Shown: positions 1 through 8,014, counted from the stretch's first letter. The stretch: DNA of 43,146 nt from Deltaproteobacteria bacterium (GCA_021813685.1 JAKAJS010000094.1:1-43146), one strand, 5' to 3'. Made by a program: numbers and translations. The notes: generated by a model from the letters alone, not told the origin.

Positions 1-21
1 CTACCGCCCTAAGTTGCCGCT

Positions 22-96
22 TTCGGCGCCGGCCGGGGGGCCGGCGCCGAACGCGCCGAGCGCTCGGCCCTCACGCGCGTGCGCGTGAGGGCCGAG
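22..96. repeat. Two strong GC-rich hairpins upstream of the acyl-CoA dehydrogenase gene
   Basis: Two perfect inverted repeats stand in series. Arms 22-34 and 39-51 (13 bp, starting TTCGGCGCC) enclose a GGGG loop. Arms 63-78 and 81-96 (16 bp, starting CTCGGCCCTCACG) have a two-base centre. Neither is followed by a T-run. With the hairpin at 109-129 they fill the whole leader before the first gene. They may be the 3' end of an upstream gene's transcript or a repeat-element cluster; no function can be assigned. Confidence 0.6.
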
Positions 97-137
97 TCCC
101 GGGGGGGGGCGGGGGAGACACTCCCCCGCGCTTTTCG
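96..137 (-). repeat. Palindromic repeat, AAAAGCGCGGG family, copy 1 (terminator-like on + strand)
   Basis: Read on the minus strand this starts AAAAGCGCGGGGG, as at 24534-24560 and 42967-43018, and runs into a C-rich tract. On the plus strand it is a 9-bp stem (109-117 with 121-129, loop ACA) followed by GCGCTTTT and a second TTTT. That is a good shape for a Rho-independent terminator of a gene to the left of the window. It ends about 30 bases before the first start codon. Confidence 0.5.
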
Positions 138-169
138 CTCTTTTCCCCTCAGTGTTCGTGGAGGAATTG

Positions 170-1303
170 ATGATCAGGTCGAATCCCGAAGAATTGATCA
201 GAGACACGATGGCCCGGTTTGTGGACAGGGAACTCATCCCGAGGGCCAAGGAGATTGACGAGAGGGGGGAGTTTCCCCGCGAGCTTTTCCGGCAACTGGC
301 TGCTATGGGAGTGTTCGGGATCCGCTATCCGAAGGAGAAGGGCGGGGCCGGGGGTAACTGCACGCTGTTTTGCATTATTGTGGAAGAACTCGCGCGCGGC
401 TTGATGAGTCTTGCGGCTATTACGGCCATGCAATCGCTCATGGGGACCAATTTCCTCTTTCATTTCGGCTCCGCCGAGCTGCGGGAGAAGTATTTCCACC
501 CGGCCATGAGAGGGGAAAAGGTCGGCTGTTTCTGCCTGACCGAACCCGAGGCGGGCTCGGACCTTGGAAATGTGTCCACGCTCGCCGTTCGAACCGCGGA
601 CGGGTATGTGCTAAACGGCATGAAGACCTGGGTTACGAGCGGACCGGTTGCCGATTTCTATACGATCCTGTGCCAGACCGATCCTGCGAAAAAATTCCGC
701 GGGCTTAATTTTTTTCTGGTCCCGCGGGACACCCCGGGGCTTTCCTGCGGAAAACCCTTCGAAGTCCTGGGGACGAGAAGCACAGCGCTCTGCGAGGTCG
801 CCCTCAAGGACTGCCTCATCCCGCACGAGCACATGCTTGGCGGCGAGGGGCAGGGTTTGAATAACCTCATGTCCATTCTCGCGGAAATCCGCACCATGAC
901 GGCCGCCCTGGCCGTGGGTCTTCAGCGGGCGGCCCTGGGCGACAGCATCCGCTACGCAAACGAGCGCGCTCAGTTCGGAAAAACCATCGGCAACTATCAG
1001 CTCATTCAGGCAAAAATCGCCAACATGGCGACGGACCTTGAGGCTTCCCGTCTTTTGACCTACAAGGCGGCGCGGATGATCGACCAAAAGATCCCCTGCA
1101 TGACGGAAGCCTCCATGGCCAAGTACTTCGCAACAGAAGCCGCCTGCCGGGCCGCCGATCATGCCACCCGCATCTTCGGCGCCTACGGCTATTCCATGGA
1201 GTACACGCCGCAGAGGTATTACCGCGATAACCGCTTTTTGCTCTACGGCGGCGGGTCGCACGAAATTCTTCAGACCAACATTGCGAAATGGGTTGGACTC
1301 TAA
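170..1303 (+). CDS. Acyl-CoA dehydrogenase family protein, lacking the usual catalytic Glu
   Basis: Flavoprotein of the acyl-CoA dehydrogenase family (377 aa, normal length), expected to oxidise an acyl-CoA at the alpha-beta bond and pass electrons to ETF. Visible signatures are CLTEPEAGSD, then the KTWVTSG beta-domain segment, and RAQFGKTI in the C-terminal helical domain. The ATG at 170 is preferred over an in-frame GTG at 152 because GGAGG lies five bases upstream. The C-terminal motif that is normally YEGTSEI reads YGGGSHEI, so the catalytic glutamate of the short/medium-chain type is a glycine. Isovaleryl- and long-chain enzymes carry their base in helix G just before an Arg, but here that segment is LAEIRTM, with Glu two residues before the Arg instead of one. 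It heads a run of acyl-CoA genes and is followed by the mutase small subunit after 23 bases. Family is sure; substrate is unknown. Confidence 0.9.
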   Translation: MIRSNPEELIRDTMARFVDRELIPRAKEIDERGEFPRELFRQLAAMGVFGIRYPKEKGGAGGNCTLFCIIVEELARGLMSLAAITAMQSLMGTNFLFHFGSAELREKYFHPAMRGEKVGCFCLTEPEAGSDLGNVSTLAVRTADGYVLNGMKTWVTSGPVADFYTILCQTDPAKKFRGLNFFLVPRDTPGLSCGKPFEVLGTRSTALCEVALKDCLIPHEHMLGGEGQGLNNLMSILAEIRTMTAALAVGLQRAALGDSIRYANERAQFGKTIGNYQLIQAKIANMATDLEASRLLTYKAARMIDQKIPCMTEASMAKYFATEAACRAADHATRIFGAYGYSMEYTPQRYYRDNRFLLYGGGSHEILQTNIAKWVGL

Positions 1304-1326
1304 ATAAACGGTAGGAGGCAATCGCC

Positions 1327-1734
1327 GTGACGGAGAGAAAAATACGCGTTCTTTTGGCCAAGCCGGGGCTGGACGGCCATGACCGCGGCGCCAAGGTCGT
1401 GGCGCACGCTTTGCGGGATGCGGGCATGGAGGTGATCTACACCGGCCTGCATCAAAGAATAGCGAACATCGTGAGCCAGGCCGTCCAGGAAAGCGTCGAC
1501 GTGATCGGTCTTTCGATCATGTCGGGCGCCCACCTCCCCATCTGCCGCAAACTGATGGAAATGGTCCGGGCGGAGTCCCTCGACGAGGTGCTGGTGGTGG
1601 TGGGGGGCGTTATCCCGCGCCAGGACGTCGCCGCCCTGCAGGAGATGGGCATCGGGGGAATCTTCCCCGGAGGGACGCCCTTTGATGCCATAGTCGAGTC
1701 CATCAAAAGCGGGGTCGCCGGGAAAAGGCGCTAG
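1327..1734 (+). CDS. Cobalamin-binding subunit of acyl-CoA mutase (methylmalonyl-CoA mutase C-terminal domain type)
   Basis: This 135-aa protein is a free-standing B12-binding domain, the small subunit of a split coenzyme-B12 carbon-skeleton mutase. It opens with KIRVLLAKPGLDGHDRG, carrying the DxHxxG motif whose histidine replaces dimethylbenzimidazole as lower cobalt ligand. GLSIMSGAH and the late Gly-Gly segments that hold the nucleotide tail follow. It starts at GTG 1327, with AGGAGG eight bases upstream. The catalytic subunit follows after 24 bases, as expected for a stoichiometric heteromer. Standard methylmalonyl-CoA mutases in many bacteria fuse this domain to the catalytic chain; the split form is also common in archaea, isobutyryl-type and anaerobic systems. 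Confidence 0.93.
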   Translation: MTERKIRVLLAKPGLDGHDRGAKVVAHALRDAGMEVIYTGLHQRIANIVSQAVQESVDVIGLSIMSGAHLPICRKLMEMVRAESLDEVLVVVGGVIPRQDVAALQEMGIGGIFPGGTPFDAIVESIKSGVAGKRR

Positions 1735-1758
1735 ATACCGTACGGAGAAGAGGTCGTT

Positions 1759-3387
1759 ATGGGAGTAGCCGATTATACGAAGAACGCAAAAGACGCCATA
1801 GAGAAGGTGGTGCTGCAATCCGGCATCGAGATAAAGCCGGTGTACACGCCCGCAGATCTCGAGCGGGTGGGGTTTTCCTACGAACAGGATCTGGGGGACC
1901 CCGGCCAATTTCCCTTCACGCGCTCCATCCACCCTCTCGGGTACCGGAGCCGCAACTGGACGACGCGCCAGTACACGGGGTTCGGTACGCCCGAGCAGAC
2001 AAACGAGCGCTTCAAGCTCATGATTACCCACGGCCAGACCGGGCTTAACGTGGCCTTCGATTTGCCGACCCAGATGGGCTACGACTCCGACGATCCCATG
2101 GCCGAAGGCGAGGTCGGGCGCGTGGGAATGGCCGTCGATTCTTTGCGCGATTTTGAAATCGCATTCAAAGACATCCCCCTGGACCGGATCGGCTCCGGGC
2201 TCACCATCAATGCGGTGGCAAGCATCATGCTCGCCATGTACCAGGCGGTGGCCGAAAAGTTCGGCTATCAAAAAACGCAGATCTCGGCCACGCCGCAAAA
2301 CGATATCTTGAAGGAGATGATCGGGCGAGGCGCCTGGATCTATCCGGTCGAACCCGCGGTCCGTCTCATCGGAGATACGATCGAATATTCCATGAAGGAA
2401 TTGCCCCGCTGCAACCCGGTGTCGGTGTGCGGCTATCACATCCGGGAGTCTGGCTGCACGCCCGCCCAGGAAATCTCCTACGCCTTCCTGATCGCCTTCG
2501 CTTACATCGATAACGTCGTGGCGCGGGGCTACAAGGCGGAGGAATTTGTGGGGCGCTTTTCGTTCAATCTCAATATTTACGGCAATCTCTGGGAGACGGT
2601 GGCGAAGTTTCGCGCCGCGCGAAAGCTGTGGGCCAAACTCCTTCGGGAGCGCTACGGCGTAAACGATGAGAAGGCGCTCTTTCTTCGGGGAATCTTCGGC
2701 GGGGGCGGCTCCGGGATGACCAAGCAGCAGCCGGAAAACAACATCATGCGCGGGGCGTACTACGCCATGGCGGCCGCGCTTTCGGGGGCGCAGACCACGG
2801 CCCTTTGCTCCTTTGACGAAGCCTACACCATCCCCACCGAGCGGGCGGCCCTTTTGTCGCTGCGCACCTTTCAGATTCTCATGGAGGAAATCGGCCTGCG
2901 CGACACGGTCGATCCGCTGGCCGGCTCCTATTTCATGGAGACTTTGACCAAGGAGATGGAGGCAAAAATCCTCGAAGAGATGGCCGAGGTGGAAAAAATG
3001 GGCGGCATGGTGCGTGGGGTCTCTTCGGGCGAGGTGCAGGCGGAGGTTTCCAAACAGGCCTATGAATGGGAAAAGAAGCTTCAGAAGGGGCTGGTGACCA
3101 AAGTCGGAGTGAATAAATACACCGAGGGCGTCGACATGGAGGTCGAACTCCACCAGTATAACGAACAGTGGGCCAAAGAACAGGTGGAGAGGCTGTCCGA
3201 GGTGCGCAGGACCAGGGATAACAAAGCAGTCAAAGAGGCCCTTAAGGCAGTGGAAAAAGCGGCCCGGGAAAAAACCAATGTCATGCCCGCCCTGGTCGAG
3301 GCGTGCAGGAGCTACGCGACCGTGGGCGAGATGGCCAATGTCTTCCGCGAGGTTTTCGGAGAGCATGTCGAGCCGGGCATCTTTTAG
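1759..3387 (+). CDS. Methylmalonyl-CoA mutase family protein, catalytic (large) subunit
   Basis: TIM-barrel subunit (542 aa) that isomerises a CoA thioester by adenosylcobalamin radical chemistry with the preceding subunit. The barrel lacks its own B12 domain, so the length fits a split enzyme. The two substrate-selecting positions can be read. The Tyr that corresponds to Tyr89 of the propionibacterial enzyme is Tyr72 (RQYTGF), and the Arg corresponding to Arg207 is Arg190 (KEMIGRG). Isobutyryl-CoA mutase has Phe and Gln there, and 2-hydroxyisobutyryl-CoA mutase has Ile at the first. On these residues a carboxylated substrate such as methylmalonyl- or succinyl-CoA is favoured, although overall the sequence (HPLGYRSRNW, QISATPQND) looks more like the split IcmA/HcmA branch. 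A GGAGAAGAGG ribosome site precedes ATG 1759. HyuA follows after 45 bases. Confidence 0.92.
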   Translation: MGVADYTKNAKDAIEKVVLQSGIEIKPVYTPADLERVGFSYEQDLGDPGQFPFTRSIHPLGYRSRNWTTRQYTGFGTPEQTNERFKLMITHGQTGLNVAFDLPTQMGYDSDDPMAEGEVGRVGMAVDSLRDFEIAFKDIPLDRIGSGLTINAVASIMLAMYQAVAEKFGYQKTQISATPQNDILKEMIGRGAWIYPVEPAVRLIGDTIEYSMKELPRCNPVSVCGYHIRESGCTPAQEISYAFLIAFAYIDNVVARGYKAEEFVGRFSFNLNIYGNLWETVAKFRAARKLWAKLLRERYGVNDEKALFLRGIFGGGGSGMTKQQPENNIMRGAYYAMAAALSGAQTTALCSFDEAYTIPTERAALLSLRTFQILMEEIGLRDTVDPLAGSYFMETLTKEMEAKILEEMAEVEKMGGMVRGVSSGEVQAEVSKQAYEWEKKLQKGLVTKVGVNKYTEGVDMEVELHQYNEQWAKEQVERLSEVRRTRDNKAVKEALKAVEKAAREKTNVMPALVEACRSYATVGEMANVFREVFGEHVEPGIF

Positions 3388-3432
3388 AATGTTCATCCGA
3401 CGATTTTTAAAACGTTCAACCTGGAGGTCTGC

Positions 3433-5559
3433 ATGTCGGGGAAGTGTTACCGATTGGGGTGCGATATCGGGGGGACATTCACGGATTTTGTCCTCATCGA
3501 CGACCACACGGGCGAGATTTACGTAAACAAATGCCTTACCACGCCGGGAGATCCTTCCGACGCCGTGGAGCAGGGCATCGTCGAACTGGAAAAGAAGATC
3601 CCCGGGTGTATCGAAAAACTCGACGAGGTGATCCACGGCACGACCCTGGTCATCAATTCCATTATCGAACGTAAGGGGGCAAGGACCGGGCTCATCACCA
3701 CCAAAGGCTTCCGGGACGTCCTCGAGCTTGGCCGGGAGATCCGGTACGCGCCCTACGATATTTTTGCCGAATTTCCCAAACCGCTCATCCCGAGGAGACT
3801 TCGCCTCGAAGTCGATGAGCGCGTTCGAAGCGACGGGTCGGTGCTGAAGGCTCTGGACGCGCAGGAGGCCCGAAGAGTGGTGAAGGCGCTTCTCGCACTG
3901 GAGGTCGAATCCATTGCCGTGTGCCTTCTCAATTCGTTTGAAAACCCGGATCACGAACGGTTGCTTAAAAGGATCATCGAAGAAGAGGCGCCCGGCCTTT
4001 CCGTCTCCATTTCCTACGAGGTCCTGCCCCAGATCCGGGAGTACGAGCGGACGAGCACTACCGCTACCAACGCCTATGTAAAGCCTCTCACGGGCAAATA
4101 TCTCTCGAAGCTTGCCGGGCGCCTCGAATCGATCGGAGTGAGGGCGAAGCTCTTTATCATGCTCTCCAGCGGGGGCGTCACCTCGGTGGATACGGCCGCC
4201 GAATTCCCCGTGCGGATCATCGAATCGGGGCCTACGGCGGCGGTGATCTCCGGACAGTATTTCAGCAAAATGTTCCAGATCCCCGAGATGTTCTGCTTCG
4301 ATATGGGGGGGACGACGGCCAAATCCTGCCTCATTCAGGGAGGGGTGGCGGGCGTTGTGCCCACCTTTGAAGTCGGCCGCGTGCAGCGGTTCATGAAGGG
4401 AAGCGGGCTGGCCATCCAGGTGCCGGTGGTGGACCTCATGGAAATCGGCGCGGGAGGGGGCAGCATCGCCAAGGTGAGCAAAATGGGGACCCTGCAGGTA
4501 GGGCCCGAAAGCTCCGGCGCCGTTCCCGGGCCGATCTGCTACGGGCGGGGCGGGACGAACCCCGCGGTGACCGATGCCGATCTCCTGCTGGGTTACCTCG
4601 ACGAGAACTACTTTCTGGGCGGCGAGATGCGTCTGGATAAGGAAGGGGCAAAGCGCGGTATCGAGGAGAAGATAGCCGCCCCCCTGGGCATCTCGTTCCT
4701 TCAGGCCGTCTGGGGCATCCACGACATGATAAACGAGACCATGGCCGCGGCCGCCAAGACCCACATAGCCGAGAAGGGGGGGAACCCGCAGCTTGTGACC
4801 GTTACCGCCTTCGGCGGGGCCGGGCCGGTGCACGCCTACGGGCTGGCCAAAAAGCTCGGGGCCGCTCGCCTGATCGTTCCGCCCAATGCCGGGGTCGGTT
4901 CGGCCCTCGGCTTTTTCACCGCCCCCCGCTCCTTCGACCTGGTGCGCAGCCACAAGGTCAATCTCCTGGAGGCCGATTTTTCCGAGGTGGAAAAAATCTT
5001 TAAGGAGATGGAGGCCGAAGGGGCGCTGCGGGTCGAAAAAATGGGGGCAACCGATAAGATCCGCTTCGAAAGGTCTGTGGATATGCGGTTTGTGGGACAG
5101 GGCTCGGAGACTGAAATCGCACTCCGGCAAAACGACATGACCCGGGTCGAACGCGAAGAGGTGAGAAGGCTTTTCGATGAGACCTACTCGAAGCTCTACG
5201 GCAGAACCTATGCCGACAGCGGTGTGGAGTTCATAAACTTCAAGGTGCGGGCGACGCTGCCCGAGCGGGTTTTGAAGTTCCCCGAGCTGAGTCGGCAAAA
5301 GAGTTCTCTTTCCGACGCGGTCAAGGGGCAGCGACCGGCCTATTCGGGAGTTGCGAAAGAGTTTATTCCGCACACCGTCTATGACCGCTACAAACTGTTT
5401 GAAGGGGCCGAGTTCAAAGGTCCTGCGATCATCGAGGAGCGGGAGTCCACCGTTATCGTGGGGGAGGACGCCGCCGTTTCCGTCGATAGACTCGGATTTT
5501 TGTGGATAGACATTGCGGCCCCGAAGGGTGCGACGAGGGGAGAGGAACGAAATGGGTGA
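3433..5559 (+). CDS. Hydantoinase/oxoprolinase A family protein (HyuA-like ATPase subunit)
   Basis: A 708-aa protein of the HyuA family, which includes N-methylhydantoinase, 5-oxoprolinase and the ATPase subunits of acetone and acetophenone carboxylases. It has an actin-like ATPase fold: DIGGTFTD at residues 11-18 (phosphate 1), GTTLVINSIIERKG near 75, FDMGGTTAK in the central HydA domain and FGGAGPVHA in the C-terminal part. A GGAGG site seven bases upstream supports ATG 3433. Its stop overlaps the start of HyuB by eight bases, so the two are probably translated together as a complex. No acetone carboxylase gamma subunit is present, so hydantoin-type ring opening and ATP-dependent carboxylation of a ketone are both open. 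The mutase and beta-oxidation neighbours favour a role in CoA-ester metabolism over pyrimidine salvage. Confidence 0.9.
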   Translation: MSGKCYRLGCDIGGTFTDFVLIDDHTGEIYVNKCLTTPGDPSDAVEQGIVELEKKIPGCIEKLDEVIHGTTLVINSIIERKGARTGLITTKGFRDVLELGREIRYAPYDIFAEFPKPLIPRRLRLEVDERVRSDGSVLKALDAQEARRVVKALLALEVESIAVCLLNSFENPDHERLLKRIIEEEAPGLSVSISYEVLPQIREYERTSTTATNAYVKPLTGKYLSKLAGRLESIGVRAKLFIMLSSGGVTSVDTAAEFPVRIIESGPTAAVISGQYFSKMFQIPEMFCFDMGGTTAKSCLIQGGVAGVVPTFEVGRVQRFMKGSGLAIQVPVVDLMEIGAGGGSIAKVSKMGTLQVGPESSGAVPGPICYGRGGTNPAVTDADLLLGYLDENYFLGGEMRLDKEGAKRGIEEKIAAPLGISFLQAVWGIHDMINETMAAAAKTHIAEKGGNPQLVTVTAFGGAGPVHAYGLAKKLGAARLIVPPNAGVGSALGFFTAPRSFDLVRSHKVNLLEADFSEVEKIFKEMEAEGALRVEKMGATDKIRFERSVDMRFVGQGSETEIALRQNDMTRVEREEVRRLFDETYSKLYGRTYADSGVEFINFKVRATLPERVLKFPELSRQKSSLSDAVKGQRPAYSGVAKEFIPHTVYDRYKLFEGAEFKGPAIIEERESTVIVGEDAAVSVDRLGFLWIDIAAPKGATRGEERNG

Positions 5560-7315
5560 CAGATTCGACCCGGTAACCATTGAGATACTCTGGCGAAGGC
5601 TTATCTCCATCGTCGACGAGGCGGATGGCTCCGTTGCCCGAACCGCCTTCTCGAGCCTTTTGCGCGATGCCCACGATTATACCTGCATGTTTACCGATCA
5701 GTACGGAAGGGAACTGGCCCAGGGCACCTTCGCTACTCCCGGCCAGTCGGGGGCGATGGCCCTGGGAATAAAGAAGCTCGCGGCGGCATTTCCAAAGGAG
5801 AGCTACAGGCCGGGGGATGTCTTCATCACGAACGACCCCTGGGCCCTGGCGGGGCATTTGAACGATATATGCGTGATGAGCCCCGTCTTCCACCGCGACC
5901 GGCTGGTCGCCTTCACCGCCTGCGTGTTTCATCACTCGGACATCGGCGGCCGGGTTTCCTCCGATAACCACGACGTCTTTGAAGACGGCTTGTTCATCCC
6001 ATTTGTCAAGCTCTACGACCGGGGGGTTCTCAATGAAGCCGTCCTGGAGATGATCCGGTGGAATGTGCGCACGCCCTACGAGGTGATCGGAGATATCCGC
6101 TCCCAGATAGCCGCAAACCACATCTGTTCGGAGAAAATCCGGCGGCTCATGGAGGAAAACGATCTCGATACGCTCGATGAGCTGGCCGAGGAAATTCTCG
6201 GCCGCACCGAGCGGAGCATGCGGGAGGCAATAGCCGCGGTGCCCGACGGCCTCTACCGCGCCGAAGGGATTGTCGAGCAGGTGGAGGGAAAAGACGATGT
6301 CGTGATCAAGGCGGCCGTTCGGGTGCAGGGGAATTCGATCGAGGTCGACCTCGACGGCTCTTCCCCCCAGGTCGAGTGGGGAGGAAACGTCGTCTACAAC
6401 TTCTCCTACGCCTATGTCTTCATGGCCATGAAGAGCATGTTCGACCCCGATATTCCCAATAACGACGGGTGCGCGGCACCCGTTACGCTCAAAGCGCCCG
6501 AAGGGAGCGTCGTCAACTGCCGATTCCCGGCGGCGGTAGCCGCCCGGATGCAAATCGGCCATTTTCTAACCGAAATCATCTACCGCGCCATGGCCGAGGT
6601 GCTGCCTCACAGGACCCTTGCGGGCAGCGGGGGAACTCCGGCATCGATGAACGTCTTTTACGGCAGGCGAAACGACGGCCGTCCGTTCCACTCGGTCATA
6701 ATCGGGGGCGGGGGCATGGGGGCAAGCTCTCGAAGCGACGGCGAGTACGTCTACATCTTCCCCGCCAACGGGGCCAATACGCCAGTCGAAATCTTTGAAA
6801 GCGACACGCCGCTTCTCATCGAAAAGCGGGAGCTTTCCACGGATTCCGGCGGACCGGGAAAGTTCAAGGGAGGATTGGGCCGAAGGCTCGTCTTTCGAGT
6901 CCCGGAGGACTCCCGGGCGCCTTCTGCGGTCAAACTGGGCATCCAGGCGGGAAGGTACCGCTATCCGCCCGAGGGGCTTTTCGGAGGGCTGGCGGGAGCA
7001 AAGGCGAAATTCCTGGTAAACGGAAAACCCGGAAACCCCTACGGCCTCACCCGCCTGCACCCGGGAGATGAGGTTATCCTGGATGCTGCCGGGGGAGGGG
7101 GCTACGGCCCGCCTCTGGAGCGCGATGCAGAATCGGTTGCAGCCGATGTGCTCGACGGCTATGTGAGCCCGGAGCGCGCCCGGGAAGCCTATGGCGTGGT
7201 GCTGGATGCCTCGGCCGGAGGGGTCGATGTGGAGGCGACCCGCGCCTTACGGGACGGCCTGCGACCAGGAAATCCCCCCAACCCCCCTTTGCCAAAGGGG
7301 GGCGATCGGGCCTAG
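5552..7315 (+). CDS. Hydantoinase B family protein (HyuB-like) with repeat-derived C-terminal tail
   Basis: A 587-aa HyuB-family subunit, partner of the preceding HyuA. It begins MGDRFDPVTIEILWRRL, typical of the family, and carries the metal-site region around NDPWALAGHLNDI and HHSDIGG, later GGGGMGASSRSDG, and LHPGDEVILDAAGGGGYGPP near the end. ATG 5552 follows GGGGAGAGG and overlaps the hyuA stop, so I reject the longer in-frame reading from 5513. The family sequence seems to finish around RALRDGLRP. The last residues, through PPNPPLPKGGDRA and the stop codon, lie wholly inside a 50-bp repeat (7269-7318) that is duplicated at the end of the next gene, so the natural stop was probably replaced by repeat insertion. 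The protein is otherwise intact. Confidence 0.9.
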   Translation: MGDRFDPVTIEILWRRLISIVDEADGSVARTAFSSLLRDAHDYTCMFTDQYGRELAQGTFATPGQSGAMALGIKKLAAAFPKESYRPGDVFITNDPWALAGHLNDICVMSPVFHRDRLVAFTACVFHHSDIGGRVSSDNHDVFEDGLFIPFVKLYDRGVLNEAVLEMIRWNVRTPYEVIGDIRSQIAANHICSEKIRRLMEENDLDTLDELAEEILGRTERSMREAIAAVPDGLYRAEGIVEQVEGKDDVVIKAAVRVQGNSIEVDLDGSSPQVEWGGNVVYNFSYAYVFMAMKSMFDPDIPNNDGCAAPVTLKAPEGSVVNCRFPAAVAARMQIGHFLTEIIYRAMAEVLPHRTLAGSGGTPASMNVFYGRRNDGRPFHSVIIGGGGMGASSRSDGEYVYIFPANGANTPVEIFESDTPLLIEKRELSTDSGGPGKFKGGLGRRLVFRVPEDSRAPSAVKLGIQAGRYRYPPEGLFGGLAGAKAKFLVNGKPGNPYGLTRLHPGDEVILDAAGGGGYGPPLERDAESVAADVLDGYVSPERAREAYGVVLDASAGGVDVEATRALRDGLRPGNPPNPPLPKGGDRA

Positions 7316-7318
7316 CCG
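7269..7318 (+). repeat. Palindromic repeat R1 (CCCCCCTTTGCCAAAGGGGGG type), 50-bp identical copy of R3
   Basis: Starts GAAATCCCCCC, contains the palindrome CCCCCCTTTGCCAAAGGGGGG, and ends CGATCGGGCCTAGCCG. All 50 bases are identical to 7819-7868. The TAG inside it is the stop codon of HyuB. It faces the inverted copy R2 at 7384-7419. In many deltaproteobacterial genomes related sequences translate as NPPNPPLxKGG peptides at gene ends. Confidence 0.9.
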
Positions 7319-7383
7319 GGGGGGCATGGATTGTTTTTCCCGGTGGGTATGGCTCATTCCCTTCGGTTGGGCGCAGCTCATCT

Positions 7384-7419
7384 CCCCCCCCTTTGAAAAA
7401 GGGGGGCGGGGGGGATTTC
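7384..7419 (-). repeat. Palindromic repeat R2, inverted partner of R1
   Basis: Read on the minus strand it starts GAAATCCCCCCCGCCCCCC and continues into TTTTTCAAAGGGGGGG, the same layout as R1 with small changes. R1 and R2 point at each other across about 65 bases. R2 ends about 54 bases before the DUF559 start codon. Confidence 0.8.
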
Positions 7420-7472
7420 AATCAGGCTCCGCCATTCGCAAAGAACTGCCCGATACACAGGGGGATATTACA

Positions 7473-7865
7473 ATGCTCGCCTACAAAAGCACCCTCAAAC
7501 CGCTCGCAAGAGAATTGCGCAAGAAAATGACCGATGCGGAACAGGCCATCTGGTCCAGGGTGCGGCGAAAGCAGATCAATGGCCGGATTTTTTATCGCCA
7601 GAAAGCCATAGGAAGCTATATAGTCGATTTCTACTGTCCGAGCGCAAAGCTGGTCGTTGAGCTTGATGGCGGACAGCATTATACATCTGAGGGCAAGGCA
7701 AAAGATCGGGTCCGAGATAAGGCACTTGCAGATTTGGGGCTGTCGGTGCTCAGGTTTTCGGATACGGATGTTCTTAAAAACATGGACGGAGTCTTGTCAG
7801 TGTTGTACGAAAAGACACGAAATCCCCCCAACCCCCCTTTGCCAAAGGGGGGCGATCGGGCCTAG
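7473..7865 (+). CDS. DUF559 family protein, Vsr-like endonuclease fold, inside a repeat-bounded cassette
   Basis: A 130-aa protein of the DUF559 family, predicted to have the very-short-patch-repair/PD-(D/E)xK nuclease fold. Key residues are Asp52 in IVDFYC, Glu63 and Asp65 in VVELDGG, and His69, preceded by the family's N-terminal helix (ELRKKMTDAEQAIWSRVR) and RQKAIGSYI. ATG 7473 follows AGGGGG by eight bases; the frame stays open upstream but that part has no family likeness. The fold ends near residue 115. The tail NPPNPPLPKGGDRA and stop are encoded by repeat R3. Two repeat pairs flank it (R1/R2 left, R3/R4 right), and it interrupts a catabolic gene cluster with which it shares no evident function. 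Its cellular role is unknown; a link to spread of the flanking repeats is my inference. Confidence 0.88.
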   Translation: MLAYKSTLKPLARELRKKMTDAEQAIWSRVRRKQINGRIFYRQKAIGSYIVDFYCPSAKLVVELDGGQHYTSEGKAKDRVRDKALADLGLSVLRFSDTDVLKNMDGVLSVLYEKTRNPPNPPLPKGGDRA

Positions 7866-7868
7866 CCG
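7819..7868 (+). repeat. Palindromic repeat R3, exact 50-bp duplicate of R1
   Basis: Identical to 7269-7318 base for base, offset 550. It supplies the last 14 codons and the TAG stop of the DUF559 gene in the same frame as R1 does for HyuB. Confidence 0.9.
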
Positions 7869-7920
7869 TTGGGGTGAATCGCTTCGCGCTCCTGGGGATC
7901 GATCGAGCCGAGGGGGTATG

Positions 7921-7968
7921 CTCAAGTCCCCCTTTGCAACAGGGGGATTTAGGGGGATTTTGAAATTT
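7921..7968 (-). repeat. Palindromic repeat R4, inverted partner of R3
   Basis: On the minus strand it reads AAATTTCAAAATCCCCCTAAATCCCCC, then TGTTGCAAAGGGGGACTTGAG. This is the more usual form of the repeat family (AAATCCCCCTAAATCCCCC). It faces R3 across about 50 bases and ends 46 bases before the start of the next gene. Confidence 0.8.
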
Positions 7969-8014
7969 AATCAGATGGATGATACTACCAGTCAAGGACA
8001 AATTAAGGATAAAC

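Noticed and set aside
1759-3387. Assignment as 2-hydroxyisobutyryl-CoA mutase or isobutyryl-CoA mutase
   Set aside because: Tyr72 and Arg190 match methylmalonyl-CoA mutase, not Ile (2-hydroxyisobutyryl type) or Phe/Gln (isobutyryl type).
1300-5610. A 1436-codon open frame on the minus strand opposite the mutase and HyuA genes
   Set aside because: It is exactly antisense to four genes with clear families and good ribosome sites. In GC-rich DNA the antisense frame often lacks stops. Its translation is His/Arg/Gly-rich with no domain.
7269-7968. Ordinary insertion sequence
   Set aside because: No transposase of a known class and no target-site duplication I could see; the only gene is a DUF559 protein.
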